From Brotaphodocola sp003480315 (GTDB lineage Bacteria; Bacillota; Clostridia; Lachnospirales; Lachnospiraceae), in assembly GCF_964246085.1 (NCBI RefSeq), contig NZ_CAXTPD010000003.1: a stretch of 64,000 bases of DNA; one strand, written 5' to 3'. The stretch's first letter is position 1. Every line of letters begins with the position of its first letter. This document shows positions 7,285 to 16,467 of the stretch, one piece after another. The position numbers and the translations under genes were made by a program. The notes below the pieces were generated by a model. The model was not told the origin of the DNA. It did no database searches and saw nothing but the letters and a program-made list of their open reading frames with translations.

Positions 7285-10200
7285 ATGAATCATAAAATCG
7301 ACCGAGATACCTACATAATACCACCGAATTTCATCGAGTCAGGCACCTTCTTCGGTGGTATGTTCAAAGCCCGAAATGTGATTGAAGCCGGCATCCTGGC
7401 ATTTGCCATTGGTGTGCCGGTTTTTTCATTGCTCCCTCTTAGCCTGACTGCCCGTATCATCGCTTTGTGCCTGACCGCACTGCCAGCAGCATTGGTGGCG
7501 CTTATCGGAATTTCCGGTGAGAGCCTTTCCTCTTTTCTGCTGATTTTCATAAAGTACCTGCGAAACCGCCGCATTATAGGCGGTAACAGCGCAGAAGATG
7601 CGGTTCCGGCGGCAGAGCATGGCGGCAAGCATATTAAAAAGAAGGTACACAAGCCCGACAAGGCTCCCAGACGGTCACGGCGCTCCGGCAGAGAGGATTT
7701 CCCAGCGGAGTTTGATGAAGTTCGTAGCTACGAGATCCGCCAAAAACTCCGTCCTGTGAAAAAGCAGAAGCCTGCCAAGGAGAAGAAAGCCGCCAAGCAA
7801 AAAAAGAAGGTCTCCAAGGAGCGCAAAGTAAAACGCCCTATCCGCACCCAGGAGCCGAAGCCCGCCTGCCTTAACCCGGTAGCAGATTATCTGCCGATTT
7901 CCAAAATTGAAAACGGCATCATCTACACGAAGGACCACCGCTATGTCAAGGTCGTCGAGGTAGTACCCATCAATTTTATGCTGCGCAGCGCCCAGGAACA
8001 GCGGAACATCATCTATTCCTTTGTATCCTACTTGAAAATCAGCCCCATCAAGCTGCAAATCAAGGTACTGACACGTCGGGCAGAGATCAACCGCCATCTG
8101 GATACCGTTCGGAAGGAGATGGAACAGGAGACCAATGAACAGTGTCTGCTCATGCAGGAAGACTACCTCCAGTTCGTTCAGCAGATCGGTTCCCGTGAGG
8201 CAATTACCCGACGTTTCTTCCTGATTTTTGAATATGAGCCGTGGAGCAACACCAAGCGCTCTGATGAAGAAGGCGAGGCAATCAATGCCCTGCAAAGTGC
8301 AGTCCATACTGCTACCAACTACCTCCGTCAGTGCGGTAACGAGGTCATCGTTCCGGAAAACTGGGATGAGTTTACCGTAGATGTCCTCTATAACCTGCTC
8401 TGCAGAAATGAAAGTGCTGTAAAGCCGCTCTCCGTCCGGGCACAGGAGGTTGTGGCTGAGTACCTTGCCAAAGGGCGCGACAGTGAGATCGACCATATCC
8501 CTGCCACCGAATTCTGTGCGCCAAAAAGCATTGACTTCACGCATGGTCACCATATCTGCATTGACGGTCTGTATTATGCTTATTTGCTGGTGCCCTCTGA
8601 TGGCTACAAAACGCAGGTTCCAGCCGGCTGGCTCAGTCTTATCGTCAATGCCGGTGACGGGATCGATATGGATATGTTCCTCTCCCGTCAGCCCAAAGAA
8701 ACCATCATCCAGAAAGTCGGACAGCAGCTGCGTATCAACCGTTCCAAAATCAAGGACGCCAGCGACACCAACACCGACTTTGATGACATTGATGGCGCTA
8801 TCCGAAGCGGGTACTTTCTCAAAGAGGGCCTTGCCAACAACGAGGACTTCTACTACTTGAATCTGCTGATTACCATTACTGCCTCCAACGAGGAAGACTT
8901 GGAATGGAAGGTCAGCGAAATGAAAAAACTCCTGCTCTCACAAGACATGAACGCCTGCACCTGCCATTTTCGGGAGGAACAGGCGTTTTTATCTGCCCTT
9001 CCATTGGTGGCAATGGAAAAGAAACTGTATGAGCGCGGTAAACGCAACCTGCTGACAGGCGGTGCGGCAAGCTGTTATCCCTTTACCTCCTATGAGATGT
9101 GTGATGATAACGGTATCCTGCTGGGCGTCAACAAGTACAACAGCTCCCTTATTATCGTGGACATCTTCAATTCTGCGGTCTATAAGAACGCCAATATGTC
9201 GATCCTTGGCACGAGCGGAGCCGGCAAAACTTTTACCATGCAGTTGATGGCGCTGCGAATGAGGCGGAAAAATATCCCCATTTTCATTGTTGCGCCCCTA
9301 AAAGGCCATGAATTCCATCGCGCCTGCTCCAATGTGGGCGGCTCCTTTATCCAGATTTCACCGGCCAGTCCCCACTGCATCAATGTTATGGAGATTCGGC
9401 GGGTAGACCGCTCGGTGAATGAAATTCTGGACGGTCCAGGCATTCAGTTATCTGAACTTGCAGCAAAGATCCAGCAGCTCCACATATTTTTCAGTCTGCT
9501 GATCCCCGATATGTCTCACGAAGAACGACAGCTTTTGGACGAAGCCCTTGTTCGTACCTATAACACAAAAGGCATCACTCATGATAACGCCTCTTTGGAA
9601 GACCCTGCACAGCCCGGCCAGTACCGTGAAATGCCGGTGCTTGGTGACCTGTACGAAATTTTGAAAACCTCCAAGGAAACGATGCGCATGGCCCACATTC
9701 TAAACCGTCTGGTAAACGGCAGCGCCAGCACCTTCAATAAGCAGACCAATGTTCGGCTCGACAACAAGTACACTGTTTTGGATATTTCCTCCCTCACGGG
9801 AGATCTGCTCACCGTAGGTATGTTTGTGGCGCTGGACTTTGTTTGGGACAGAGCCAAAGCCGACCGTACAGAAGAAAAAGCCATCTTCATCGATGAGTGC
9901 TGGCAGCTTCTATCCGGCGCCGGTGCTGCTGGTGTAAGATTGGCTGGCGATTTCCTTTTGGAAATTGCCAAAACCATACGCGGTTACGGCGGCGCCTCGA
10001 TTTTTGCAAGCCAGGATCTTGCCGATTTCTTTGACCTTGACGGCGGCAGATTTGGTAAGGGCATCATCAACAACTCCAAGACCAAGATCATTCTGAATCT
10101 GGAGGACGACGAAGCCCAGCGGGTACAGGAAGCCCTGCACCTGTCCGATGCTGAAACAATGGAGATCACTCACTTTGAAAGAGGTCACGGTCTGATTTCT

Positions 10201-10341
10201 ACCAATAACAACAATATTATGGTGGAATTCAAAGCCAGCCCTCTGGAAAAGGATCTGATTACTACCGACCGCCGCGAGCTGCGTGAAATCGTAGAGCGAA
10301 AACGCCGTGAACAATCCACATCTGCCGAACAGCAGATATAA
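7285..10341 (+). CDS. virB4: VirB3(PrgI)-VirB4 fusion ATPase
   Basis: 1018 residues. The N-terminus (about 1-100) has two hydrophobic helices and the layout of a PrgI/VirB3 subunit, then a Lys-rich linker (about 115-190) and a full VirB4 ATPase. Walker A is GTSGAGKT near residue 643; Walker B is AIFIDECWQLL near residue 868. VirB4 energises pilin handling and substrate transfer at the inner face of the membrane. GAGG lies upstream of the ATG. It is downstream of the C39 gene and upstream of the iteron arrays. Confidence 0.9.
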   Translation: MNHKIDRDTYIIPPNFIESGTFFGGMFKARNVIEAGILAFAIGVPVFSLLPLSLTARIIALCLTALPAALVALIGISGESLSSFLLIFIKYLRNRRIIGGNSAEDAVPAAEHGGKHIKKKVHKPDKAPRRSRRSGREDFPAEFDEVRSYEIRQKLRPVKKQKPAKEKKAAKQKKKVSKERKVKRPIRTQEPKPACLNPVADYLPISKIENGIIYTKDHRYVKVVEVVPINFMLRSAQEQRNIIYSFVSYLKISPIKLQIKVLTRRAEINRHLDTVRKEMEQETNEQCLLMQEDYLQFVQQIGSREAITRRFFLIFEYEPWSNTKRSDEEGEAINALQSAVHTATNYLRQCGNEVIVPENWDEFTVDVLYNLLCRNESAVKPLSVRAQEVVAEYLAKGRDSEIDHIPATEFCAPKSIDFTHGHHICIDGLYYAYLLVPSDGYKTQVPAGWLSLIVNAGDGIDMDMFLSRQPKETIIQKVGQQLRINRSKIKDASDTNTDFDDIDGAIRSGYFLKEGLANNEDFYYLNLLITITASNEEDLEWKVSEMKKLLLSQDMNACTCHFREEQAFLSALPLVAMEKKLYERGKRNLLTGGAASCYPFTSYEMCDDNGILLGVNKYNSSLIIVDIFNSAVYKNANMSILGTSGAGKTFTMQLMALRMRRKNIPIFIVAPLKGHEFHRACSNVGGSFIQISPASPHCINVMEIRRVDRSVNEILDGPGIQLSELAAKIQQLHIFFSLLIPDMSHEERQLLDEALVRTYNTKGITHDNASLEDPAQPGQYREMPVLGDLYEILKTSKETMRMAHILNRLVNGSASTFNKQTNVRLDNKYTVLDISSLTGDLLTVGMFVALDFVWDRAKADRTEEKAIFIDECWQLLSGAGAAGVRLAGDFLLEIAKTIRGYGGASIFASQDLADFFDLDGGRFGKGIINNSKTKIILNLEDDEAQRVQEALHLSDAETMEITHFERGHGLISTNNNNIMVEFKASPLEKDLITTDRRELREIVERKRREQSTSAEQQI

Positions 10342-10366
10342 CAATTTGAAGAGCGAGGTGATTCCC

Positions 10367-10426
10367 ATGTGCAACTTTCCTGCCAGACGCCGCTATGCGT
10401 CTGCTTTGCGTCTGCATTACGCCTAA
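10367..10426 (+). CDS. Possible 19-residue leader peptide overlapping iterons
   Basis: An ATG with GAGGTG 6 bases upstream opens a 19-codon frame, MCNFPARRRYASALRLHYA, ending at TAA 10424. The codons coincide with an 11-bp repeat array, so the frame may be a by-product of the repeats. The good ribosome binding site is the only argument for translation. Confidence 0.3.
   Translation: MCNFPARRRYASALRLHYA
10386..10423 (+). repeat. 11-bp iteron array 1 (centromere-like)
   Basis: Four copies of a hexamer close to T[AG]CG[CT]C (GACGCC, TGCGTC, TGCGTC, TACGCC) have their CG steps at 10388, 10398, 10409 and 10420, about one helical turn apart. The same hexamer recurs in array 2 and in the parM promoter. 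Confidence 0.6.
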
Positions 10427-10480
10427 AAGCCAGTTTTGCCAACCAGATCATCTTTTGGCTTACACTGACTGGCTTTCCTT
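10427..10480 (+). other. Inverted repeat between the iteron arrays
   Basis: AAGCCAGT and ACTGGCTT can pair with about 30 bases between them, with a weaker inner GCCAA/TTGGC pair. No convincing T run follows, so I do not call a terminator. Confidence 0.4.
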
Positions 10481-10490
10481 CCTATTTTAA

Positions 10491-10520
10491 TGCGTCTTGA
10501 ATACGCCTATATTACGCCAT
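10491..10520 (+). repeat. 11-bp iteron array 2 (centromere-like)
   Basis: TGCGTC, TACGCC and TACGCC, with CG steps at 10493, 10504 and 10515: exact 11-bp phasing. The part TACGCCTATAT at 10502-10512 also occurs in the parM promoter at 57166-57176. It abuts the ribosome binding site of the next gene. Confidence 0.6.
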
Positions 10521-10534
10521 TGGAGGTGATACCC

Positions 10535-11062
10535 ATGAAGACCAGGGCTGAAATCTATGGAAATGAAGCTGCGGCTCTGCTGCGGATCGTCACGATGTAT
10601 CCCGGTCTCAATATGCAGCAGCTTCTTTGCTTTCACCCTGGCAAAGAAGAAATCATCAAGACCCTGCTCTCCCATCTACAAAAGCAGGGCCGTATTTTTC
10701 AAACTGATACAGGCGGTTACTTTCCGTCTGGTTGGGCAGCAAAATCAGACAACTCCCTGATACGGGCTGCCTGGGTACTCTTGGATTTTATCGGGCAGGT
10801 GGAATACCATGCTCCCGGTGATTTTCCGGTCAAGCTTATCTTCTTTGCAAACGGTGAACTATACGAAATCGTCTACGCAGCTTCCGGCCAGGAGGCCCTG
10901 ATCAACCATGCGCTTCGGGATGACCGCAGCGGTGGACGCCGCATCATTTTGGTCGATAATCCGGAAGACATTCGCCGCATTGACTGCCCTGGCATTTCCG
11001 GTTTCTGCACCGTGGATGCAGCGGGCCAGGTGCATTACTTTAAGAAAACAGGAGGAACTTGA
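10535..11062 (+). CDS. DUF5697-like protein of the T4SS operon
   Basis: A 175-residue soluble protein. The N-terminal half (EIYGNEAAALLRIVTMYPGLNMQQLLCFHP, then EEIIKTLLSHLQKQGRI) looks like a winged helix; the C-terminal half is a compact alpha/beta domain. It matches my recollection of the DUF5697 family, which is found next to T4SS genes in Clostridia. The start at 10535 has GGAGGTG upstream. It lies immediately after iteron array 2 and may bind DNA there, but this is a guess from position. Confidence 0.65.
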   Translation: MKTRAEIYGNEAAALLRIVTMYPGLNMQQLLCFHPGKEEIIKTLLSHLQKQGRIFQTDTGGYFPSGWAAKSDNSLIRAAWVLLDFIGQVEYHAPGDFPVKLIFFANGELYEIVYAASGQEALINHALRDDRSGGRRIILVDNPEDIRRIDCPGISGFCTVDAAGQVHYFKKTGGT

Positions 11063-11725
11063 TTGGAACGAAAAATCATCTCACACCGAATCGGAAGCAT
11101 TCTTGATGATATATCCCGTTTGAGCAATGCTCTTTACGCGATGGATACCACGGATATTCAGCGCTATCCGGACAACTATGAAGTCTTATCCACTGATGCC
11201 GCCCTGCGGGCAGAGAAAATTGCCTGCAGGCTGCGGCATTTGATATATTCCAGCACCACCATCCGCAAAGGCGATTACCTGACATCCGCCGGTATTGTAC
11301 ACGGAATTGAGGTTGTCTATGAGGACGGTGTACTGGAGGTCACCCTGCCTGGTCTGCTCCCAAAACGCAAGCAGAGGCAAAACACTGAGTTTCTGCTCGA
11401 CCCGTTCTACTTCTCATTGGAGCAATACGCCAAAGAGCATCCCATGCCCCGCTTCAGCGATTGTGTGGTGTGCTTTACGCAGGTTTATGACCAGTGCCTT
11501 CCCACCCGGCGTATCCGTGACTACGACAATCTGGAAGAAAAGCAGCTTCTGGATGTCCTCTCCACCTTCGTCATGGCTGACGATACCGGCCTGCTCTGCG
11601 ATGCCTACAACACCGCTGCGCTGGGCGAAAAGGACTGTACCAGAATCAGTGTCATGGAAAAAAAGCGGTTTCCCGCCTGGCTTGCTGAGCATGAAAACAC
11701 CCTAAAATCCATCTCGGATTTTTGA
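11063..11725 (+). CDS. DUF6100-like protein
   Basis: 220 residues from a TTG start with GGAGG upstream, directly abutting the previous gene. It closely matches my recollection of DUF6100 (ISHRIGSILDDISRL, DAALRAEKIACRLRHLIY, CLPTRRIRDYDNLEEKQLLDVLSTFVMADD, LLCDAYNTAALG). Members are conserved in clostridial conjugative elements and have no known biochemical role. It is probably a cytoplasmic accessory to transfer. A terminator follows. Confidence 0.7.
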   Translation: MERKIISHRIGSILDDISRLSNALYAMDTTDIQRYPDNYEVLSTDAALRAEKIACRLRHLIYSSTTIRKGDYLTSAGIVHGIEVVYEDGVLEVTLPGLLPKRKQRQNTEFLLDPFYFSLEQYAKEHPMPRFSDCVVCFTQVYDQCLPTRRIRDYDNLEEKQLLDVLSTFVMADDTGLLCDAYNTAALGEKDCTRISVMEKKRFPAWLAEHENTLKSISDF

Positions 11726-11770
11726 GCATTTTCAGCCATTGCTTGTCCGACCTGCCGCAACATCGTATTT

Positions 11771-11796
11771 AGCCCCGGATTTCGGGGCTTTTTTCT
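11771..11796 (+). terminator. Intrinsic terminator inside the T4SS gene run
   Basis: Perfect stem AGCCCCG/CGGGGCT followed by TTTTTT, between the DUF6100-like gene and the next gene. Confidence 0.8.
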
Positions 11797-11897
11797 GTCG
11801 TTACACCACGGATTTTTACCGAAGTTCCTTGCAGTCTCGGTAAAAGCCACACACCACAAGGAGGTGATCACTTGGGAAATTCCCACAGCCAGACACG

Positions 11898-12983
11898 ATG
11901 GCGTACAGGCTTCTCTCTCTGACTGCCATCTCCGGCGAGTTCCCCACAGACCAGCTTAACAGACTTCCCGGCAGTCCATATTATCTGGAGTCTGTTGTCA
12001 CTGCACTGAAAAAAGACGGGCTGCTGCGTACCTATTACCGGGATAAACTGCGCGGCTACCGTCTGGGGCCGCGAGCCAAAGCCACTCTGCTGGAAAGCCG
12101 GCCGGACAGGTTTGCCAGCTACCTGACAGGAGATACCGACACCAACCGTTTGAAATGCGAAATTGACCGAAGACTCCGGCTACACCGCCTGGCAGAAACC
12201 TATGTGACCATGGATAATGCGGGTGTATGTGTGTATCGGGATGAAAAACCGGCAATTTTTGCGCCGGATGGTTACGCTGGCGGCAGGATTGTCTATCCTG
12301 CTTTTTTCAGTTCCAGAGAAGTGAAAGAAATGGGGATCGACACCACGAAGATCCGCAGTTCCCGCTCCACTGGAATACTCCTTGCGCCCTCCGGCATCTT
12401 CGTGACCTACAACAGCAGCAGCGCCCTGATGAAGTGGCGCTACAAATCGGAAATGCGGGTCAAGGCATTGATTTGGAGCGTAATCTGCCAACAGCGCCTG
12501 GCCCCACAGTTTCGCCATGAGGATGTTCATGGACTGATTCTGGGCAACAGCATGGATCTGGCTTACCAGATTTTGACCAGCACCGGAGGACGCAAACATG
12601 ATTTCTTCATGCTGGATGGCAGCTATGAGCATTTTCTTTATCTTACCAACAACCATCAGGGGGAGGTGATACTTGCACTGCTGTGCGACCCTGTGAAAAC
12701 TGCGGAGCTGGACCGCATTCTGCTCCAAGGTCTTACTGCGAGGCAGCCCGGACTGGCTATTGAGCATGACGGTGTTTCACCGGATGGCTCACCAGTCCTG
12801 TTTGGCTATTTCTGCGATCTGCCCCGTATCGCACGCTTCAACACCTCCCTCGAACTATCCGAGCGCCCAGGCACACTGATCTGTTTTGACTTCCAGGCAG
12901 AGGTACTTCGCAGCTACTGTGGTTCCCGGGTGCGCTTCCAGACCATTGATTTCACAAAATTCGAGGGGAGGTTGTTCCCATAA
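11898..12983 (+). CDS. Winged-helix accessory transfer protein, start possibly frameshifted
   Basis: 361 residues. The N-terminus (GEFPTDQLNRLPGSPYYLESVVTALKKDGLLRTYY, with wing YRDKLRGYRL) is a winged helix; the remainder is an alpha/beta region without recognised motifs. It resembles replication-relaxation-like accessory proteins encoded before VirD4. The ATG at 11898 has no ribosome binding site. AGGAGGTGATCAC instead precedes a TTG at 11872 in another frame that stops after 16 codons; removing one CT unit from the TCTCTCTC run at about 11914-11920 would join both frames. The stop TAA overlaps the putative ATA start of the coupling protein. Confidence 0.6.
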   Translation: MAYRLLSLTAISGEFPTDQLNRLPGSPYYLESVVTALKKDGLLRTYYRDKLRGYRLGPRAKATLLESRPDRFASYLTGDTDTNRLKCEIDRRLRLHRLAETYVTMDNAGVCVYRDEKPAIFAPDGYAGGRIVYPAFFSSREVKEMGIDTTKIRSSRSTGILLAPSGIFVTYNSSSALMKWRYKSEMRVKALIWSVICQQRLAPQFRHEDVHGLILGNSMDLAYQILTSTGGRKHDFFMLDGSYEHFLYLTNNHQGEVILALLCDPVKTAELDRILLQGLTARQPGLAIEHDGVSPDGSPVLFGYFCDLPRIARFNTSLELSERPGTLICFDFQAEVLRSYCGSRVRFQTIDFTKFEGRLFP

Positions 12984-14935
12984 ACAAGAAAAAACTGATC
13001 GTAAGCCTGATTGCAGCGCCCTTTGCCATTCTTGCGATTCTATACGCAGGCGGCTTTCTGGCACAGCTTTTGGGTAACTATGCAACCTGGAAACAGGGCG
13101 GCGGTATTCCCGGCGACGGTACTTCACCGCTGGCCGCTTCGCCCGACTTCCTTCTCTGCCTTTCCTCTGTGCTCAGACCGCCTTATGGCGTGTATGGCAT
13201 TTTGATCTGCATTGGCTTGTTAGCAGTGCTGCTCATCATGGTCATGCGCATGGGATATGGTGATGCCGGTGAGTATGATGAAGACCGCAATTTCTCCTAC
13301 TCCGCCAAAGGCACTTATGGCACCTCCGGCTGGATGTCCCGCAAAGAAATGTCCGGCGTACTGGATCTGGTGCCCGATCTGCGCAAACACAAGGGTGTTG
13401 TACTGGGTATGCTGGATGGCAAAGCAGTCTGCATACCGGAAGATACCAGAATCAACAGTAATCTGGCAGTCTACGGCGCCAGTGGTTCCATGAAAACCCG
13501 TTCGTTTTGTATGAACCGTATCCTTCAGGCCACTGTCCGAGGTGAAAATGGCGCCGGAGAATCGTTGATCATCTGCGATCCCAAATCGGAATTGTACGAG
13601 AAGTCAAGCGAATTTCTCCGCAGCCGGGGCTATTGTGTCAAGCTATTCAACCTCGTTTCGCCTGAAAACTCAGATTCCTGGTGTTGCCTTGCCGAAGTTG
13701 AGGGACAGGAACTAATGGCCCAGCTTTTTGTAGATGTCATCATCAAGAACACCACGAACAACGGCAAGAGCGACCATTTCTGGGATGCCTGTGAGATGAA
13801 TCTGCTCAAGGCCTTGGTACTGTATGTGGATCAAGGCTATGCGGAAGAAAACCGCAACATTGGCGAAGTCTACCGGCTGCTGACTCTCAATGGGGAATCC
13901 CAACTTGACACATTGTTCGAGGCGCTTCCTTCCACGCACCCTGCCAAAGCACCCTACAGCCTGTTCAAGCAGGCCAGCGACACAGTGCGAAGCGGCGTGA
14001 TTATCGGTCTGGGCAGCCGCCTGCAGGTATTCCAGTCTGAGCTGATCAAAAAAATTACCGCTAAGAATGAGATCGATCTGGAGCTTCCGGGTCAGCAGCC
14101 CTGTGCCTACTTCCTCGTTACCAGCGACCAGGACAGCACCTTTGATTTTCTGGCCTCGCTGTTTCTATCTTTCTGCTTCATCAAACTGGTGCGATATGCA
14201 GACCACAACTGCGAGGGCGGCAAACTGCCTGTGCCTGTCCATATCCTTGGGGAAGAACTGACAGCGTGCGGCACGATCCCCGACCTCTCCCGCCGGCTCA
14301 GCGTAATACGCTCCCGGAATATCTCCATGTCCTGTGTGTTCCAAAATCTCGCAGGATTGCAGAACCGATACCCGCAGAATTTGTGGCAGGAGATCATTGG
14401 AAACTGTGACGCGCAGTTGTTTTTAGGCTGTACAGACCAGCTTACTGCCGAATTTATTTCTGCCAGGACAGGGCTTGCCTCCGTAGCAGTATCCAGTAAG
14501 TCCAAACAGCTGGGCACCTGGCGTATCTCCAACTATACACCGGAGTTTCGTGAGACCTCTGGTGTTGGAAAACGCCCTGTACTTACTCCTGATGAAGTCC
14601 TGCGGCTCCCGCTGGATCAGGCGCTCATCATCATCCGTGGCAAGAAGGTTCTGCAGGTAGACAAAATGGATTACTCCAAACACCCGGAAGCCAAGTACCT
14701 GCGTTCCTGCAAAGCATCTGCCCATGTACCGGAATGGCGCCGCTTGGAAGAAGAAGCCGCCAAAACACCGCAGCCCGCGCCGAAACCGGCTCCTGCAGCA
14801 AAGAAGCCGGCAAAGCGCAAAGCCACCAAACCGGCATCCCCCACGGATAAATCACCCAAAGAGGCTCCGGCCCCCAAATCTGCCGGTACGCCGGAAGGCA
14901 TTATCACCACAGACAAGGATTCCATCCTGTCTTAA
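12980..14935 (+). CDS. virD4: VirD4/TraG-type coupling ATPase
   Basis: About 651 residues. It has two N-terminal membrane helices (LIVSLIAAPFAILAILYAGG near residues 6-25 and YGILICIGLLAVLLIMVMRM near 72-92), a nucleotide-binding domain and a Lys/Pro/Ala-rich tail. The P-loop reads GASGSMKT (about 166), with Met for the usual Gly before Lys. The Walker B region reads HILGEELTACG (about 420), with Glu for Asp, followed by the typical IRSRNISMSCVFQNLAGL. It links substrate DNA to the T4SS. The first TTG in frame (13070) would remove helix 1. ATA at 12980 has GGGGAGG 8 bases upstream and overlaps the previous stop, so I start there. Confidence 0.85.
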   Translation: MNKKKLIVSLIAAPFAILAILYAGGFLAQLLGNYATWKQGGGIPGDGTSPLAASPDFLLCLSSVLRPPYGVYGILICIGLLAVLLIMVMRMGYGDAGEYDEDRNFSYSAKGTYGTSGWMSRKEMSGVLDLVPDLRKHKGVVLGMLDGKAVCIPEDTRINSNLAVYGASGSMKTRSFCMNRILQATVRGENGAGESLIICDPKSELYEKSSEFLRSRGYCVKLFNLVSPENSDSWCCLAEVEGQELMAQLFVDVIIKNTTNNGKSDHFWDACEMNLLKALVLYVDQGYAEENRNIGEVYRLLTLNGESQLDTLFEALPSTHPAKAPYSLFKQASDTVRSGVIIGLGSRLQVFQSELIKKITAKNEIDLELPGQQPCAYFLVTSDQDSTFDFLASLFLSFCFIKLVRYADHNCEGGKLPVPVHILGEELTACGTIPDLSRRLSVIRSRNISMSCVFQNLAGLQNRYPQNLWQEIIGNCDAQLFLGCTDQLTAEFISARTGLASVAVSSKSKQLGTWRISNYTPEFRETSGVGKRPVLTPDEVLRLPLDQALIIIRGKKVLQVDKMDYSKHPEAKYLRSCKASAHVPEWRRLEEEAAKTPQPAPKPAPAAKKPAKRKATKPASPTDKSPKEAPAPKSAGTPEGIITTDKDSILS

Positions 14936-14969
14936 ACAAAACTATCAAATTCATAGGAGGTTTTAATCT

Positions 14970-16466
14970 ATGGCAACCAAGAAAAAAGAACTTCTGGAAC
15001 AGGAGGCTCCTGTTACCGAAACCGTTATGTCGGAAGGCGAAACTCTGCCGGCCGATACTGCTCAACCTGAATCCCTTCCTGCTGATACTGGCAATAGTCT
15101 GGATTTGAACGAACTGCTGGGGCAGATGGATCAGCCCCTGGAGGACACCTCTGCCGAAGATATGGCTGAAGATCCCCTTCCTGAACTCACCGAGGAGGAA
15201 ATGTTCGGAGATACGCCTGCTGAAACAGACGATCAAAGCGCTGCTCCCACTGATATGCCGGAAGACTTTGATGTGCAGCCGCCTGATGTTTACGAAGATA
15301 ACGCCGACGCTGTGCAGGAACCCCCTGCATCTCCCAAGCCCAAGCGTACCAGCCGAAAGAAGAAAGAAGCTGCTGCTCCTGAAGAAACTGTCACAGAGGA
15401 AGTCCCTGCCGAAACAACAGAGTCGGCGGATACAGCCGACTCTATTCTTGATACGGAGGAACCTGCTGTGGAGCCTGATGTTCCTGTCGTGGAAGAAGCT
15501 GCCGCTCCTGCCCCTACTCCTTCTCCTCCCCAGCGCCAGCCCCGCCCCCAGCGCGGCGAGGCCCCCGTCCTTACCATCCGCAGCCGGGATGATGTCGAGA
15601 CTGCCGAAGACCGTGATGATGTAATCTGGCATGAGATCCATAATGCCTACCGCACCCGCAAGATCATCACCGGCAAGCTGGGCGGCATTGAACAGCTGGA
15701 CAACCGCAAGACGGTGGCAGTTGTGGATTACAAGGGGTTCCGTGTCATTATCCCTATCAAGGAAATGATGATCAATCTGGGCCGCAGTCCTTCCGGTCAG
15801 GAATACGCCGACCTTATGCTGCGCCAAAATAAGATCCTTGGCAACATGCTCGGTGCTGACATTGACTTCATCGTGCGTGGTATCGACTCCAAGACCCGCA
15901 GCGTAGTTGCCAGCCGCAAGGAGGCCATGCTGCGCAAACGCCAGATTTTCTATCTGGATACGGATGCTGCCGGTATGTACCGTGTCTATGAGGGCCGCAT
16001 CGTCCAGGCGCGTGTGATTGCAGTGGCTGAAAAGGTTGTGCGCGTGGAAGTTTTCGGCGTTGAAACCTCCATCCTTGCCCGTGACCTTGCCTGGGATTGG
16101 ATCGGTGATGCCCATGAGCGTTTTTCCGTAGGCGATGAGGTTCTGGTCCGTATTCTCAGCGTGCGGCGCAACAGTCTGGAGGACTTGGGCATCAAGGCTG
16201 ACATCAAGAGTATTTCCGAGAACACCGACAGGGACAACCTGCAGAAGTGCCGTATCCAAGGCAAGTATGCCGGCCGTGTCACAGATGTCCACAAGGGCGT
16301 TGTCTATGTGCGCCTCTCCAATGGCGTCAATGCGGTAGCCCACTCCTGCTATGACTACCGGATGCCCGGCAAAAAGGACGATGTATCTTTTGCCGTCACC
16401 CGTCTGGATATGGAGCGGGGTGTGGCCGTAGGTATTATCACCCGGATCATCCGTCAGAACCTGTAA
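14970..16466 (+). CDS. S1-domain RNA-binding protein with acidic N-terminal region
   Basis: 498 residues. Residues 1-205 are disordered and very rich in Glu, Asp, Pro and Ala. The C-terminal 290 residues contain S1-like OB folds (QKCRIQGKYAGRVTDVHKGVVYVRLSNGVNAVA near the end, and YEGRIVQARVIAVAEKVVRVEVFG before it). It is the last gene of the T4SS operon and cytoplasmic. Proteins of this type are common in clostridial conjugative elements. A nucleic-acid-binding role in transfer or in expression is likely. AGGAGG precedes the ATG, and a strong terminator follows. Confidence 0.75.
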   Translation: MATKKKELLEQEAPVTETVMSEGETLPADTAQPESLPADTGNSLDLNELLGQMDQPLEDTSAEDMAEDPLPELTEEEMFGDTPAETDDQSAAPTDMPEDFDVQPPDVYEDNADAVQEPPASPKPKRTSRKKKEAAAPEETVTEEVPAETTESADTADSILDTEEPAVEPDVPVVEEAAAPAPTPSPPQRQPRPQRGEAPVLTIRSRDDVETAEDRDDVIWHEIHNAYRTRKIITGKLGGIEQLDNRKTVAVVDYKGFRVIIPIKEMMINLGRSPSGQEYADLMLRQNKILGNMLGADIDFIVRGIDSKTRSVVASRKEAMLRKRQIFYLDTDAAGMYRVYEGRIVQARVIAVAEKVVRVEVFGVETSILARDLAWDWIGDAHERFSVGDEVLVRILSVRRNSLEDLGIKADIKSISENTDRDNLQKCRIQGKYAGRVTDVHKGVVYVRLSNGVNAVAHSCYDYRMPGKKDDVSFAVTRLDMERGVAVGIITRIIRQNL

Positions 16467-16467
16467 G

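Noticed and set aside
7675..8553. Minus-strand frame of 292 codons opposite virB4
   Set aside because: It lies fully inside the well-supported virB4 frame, and its composition is that of an antisense shadow.
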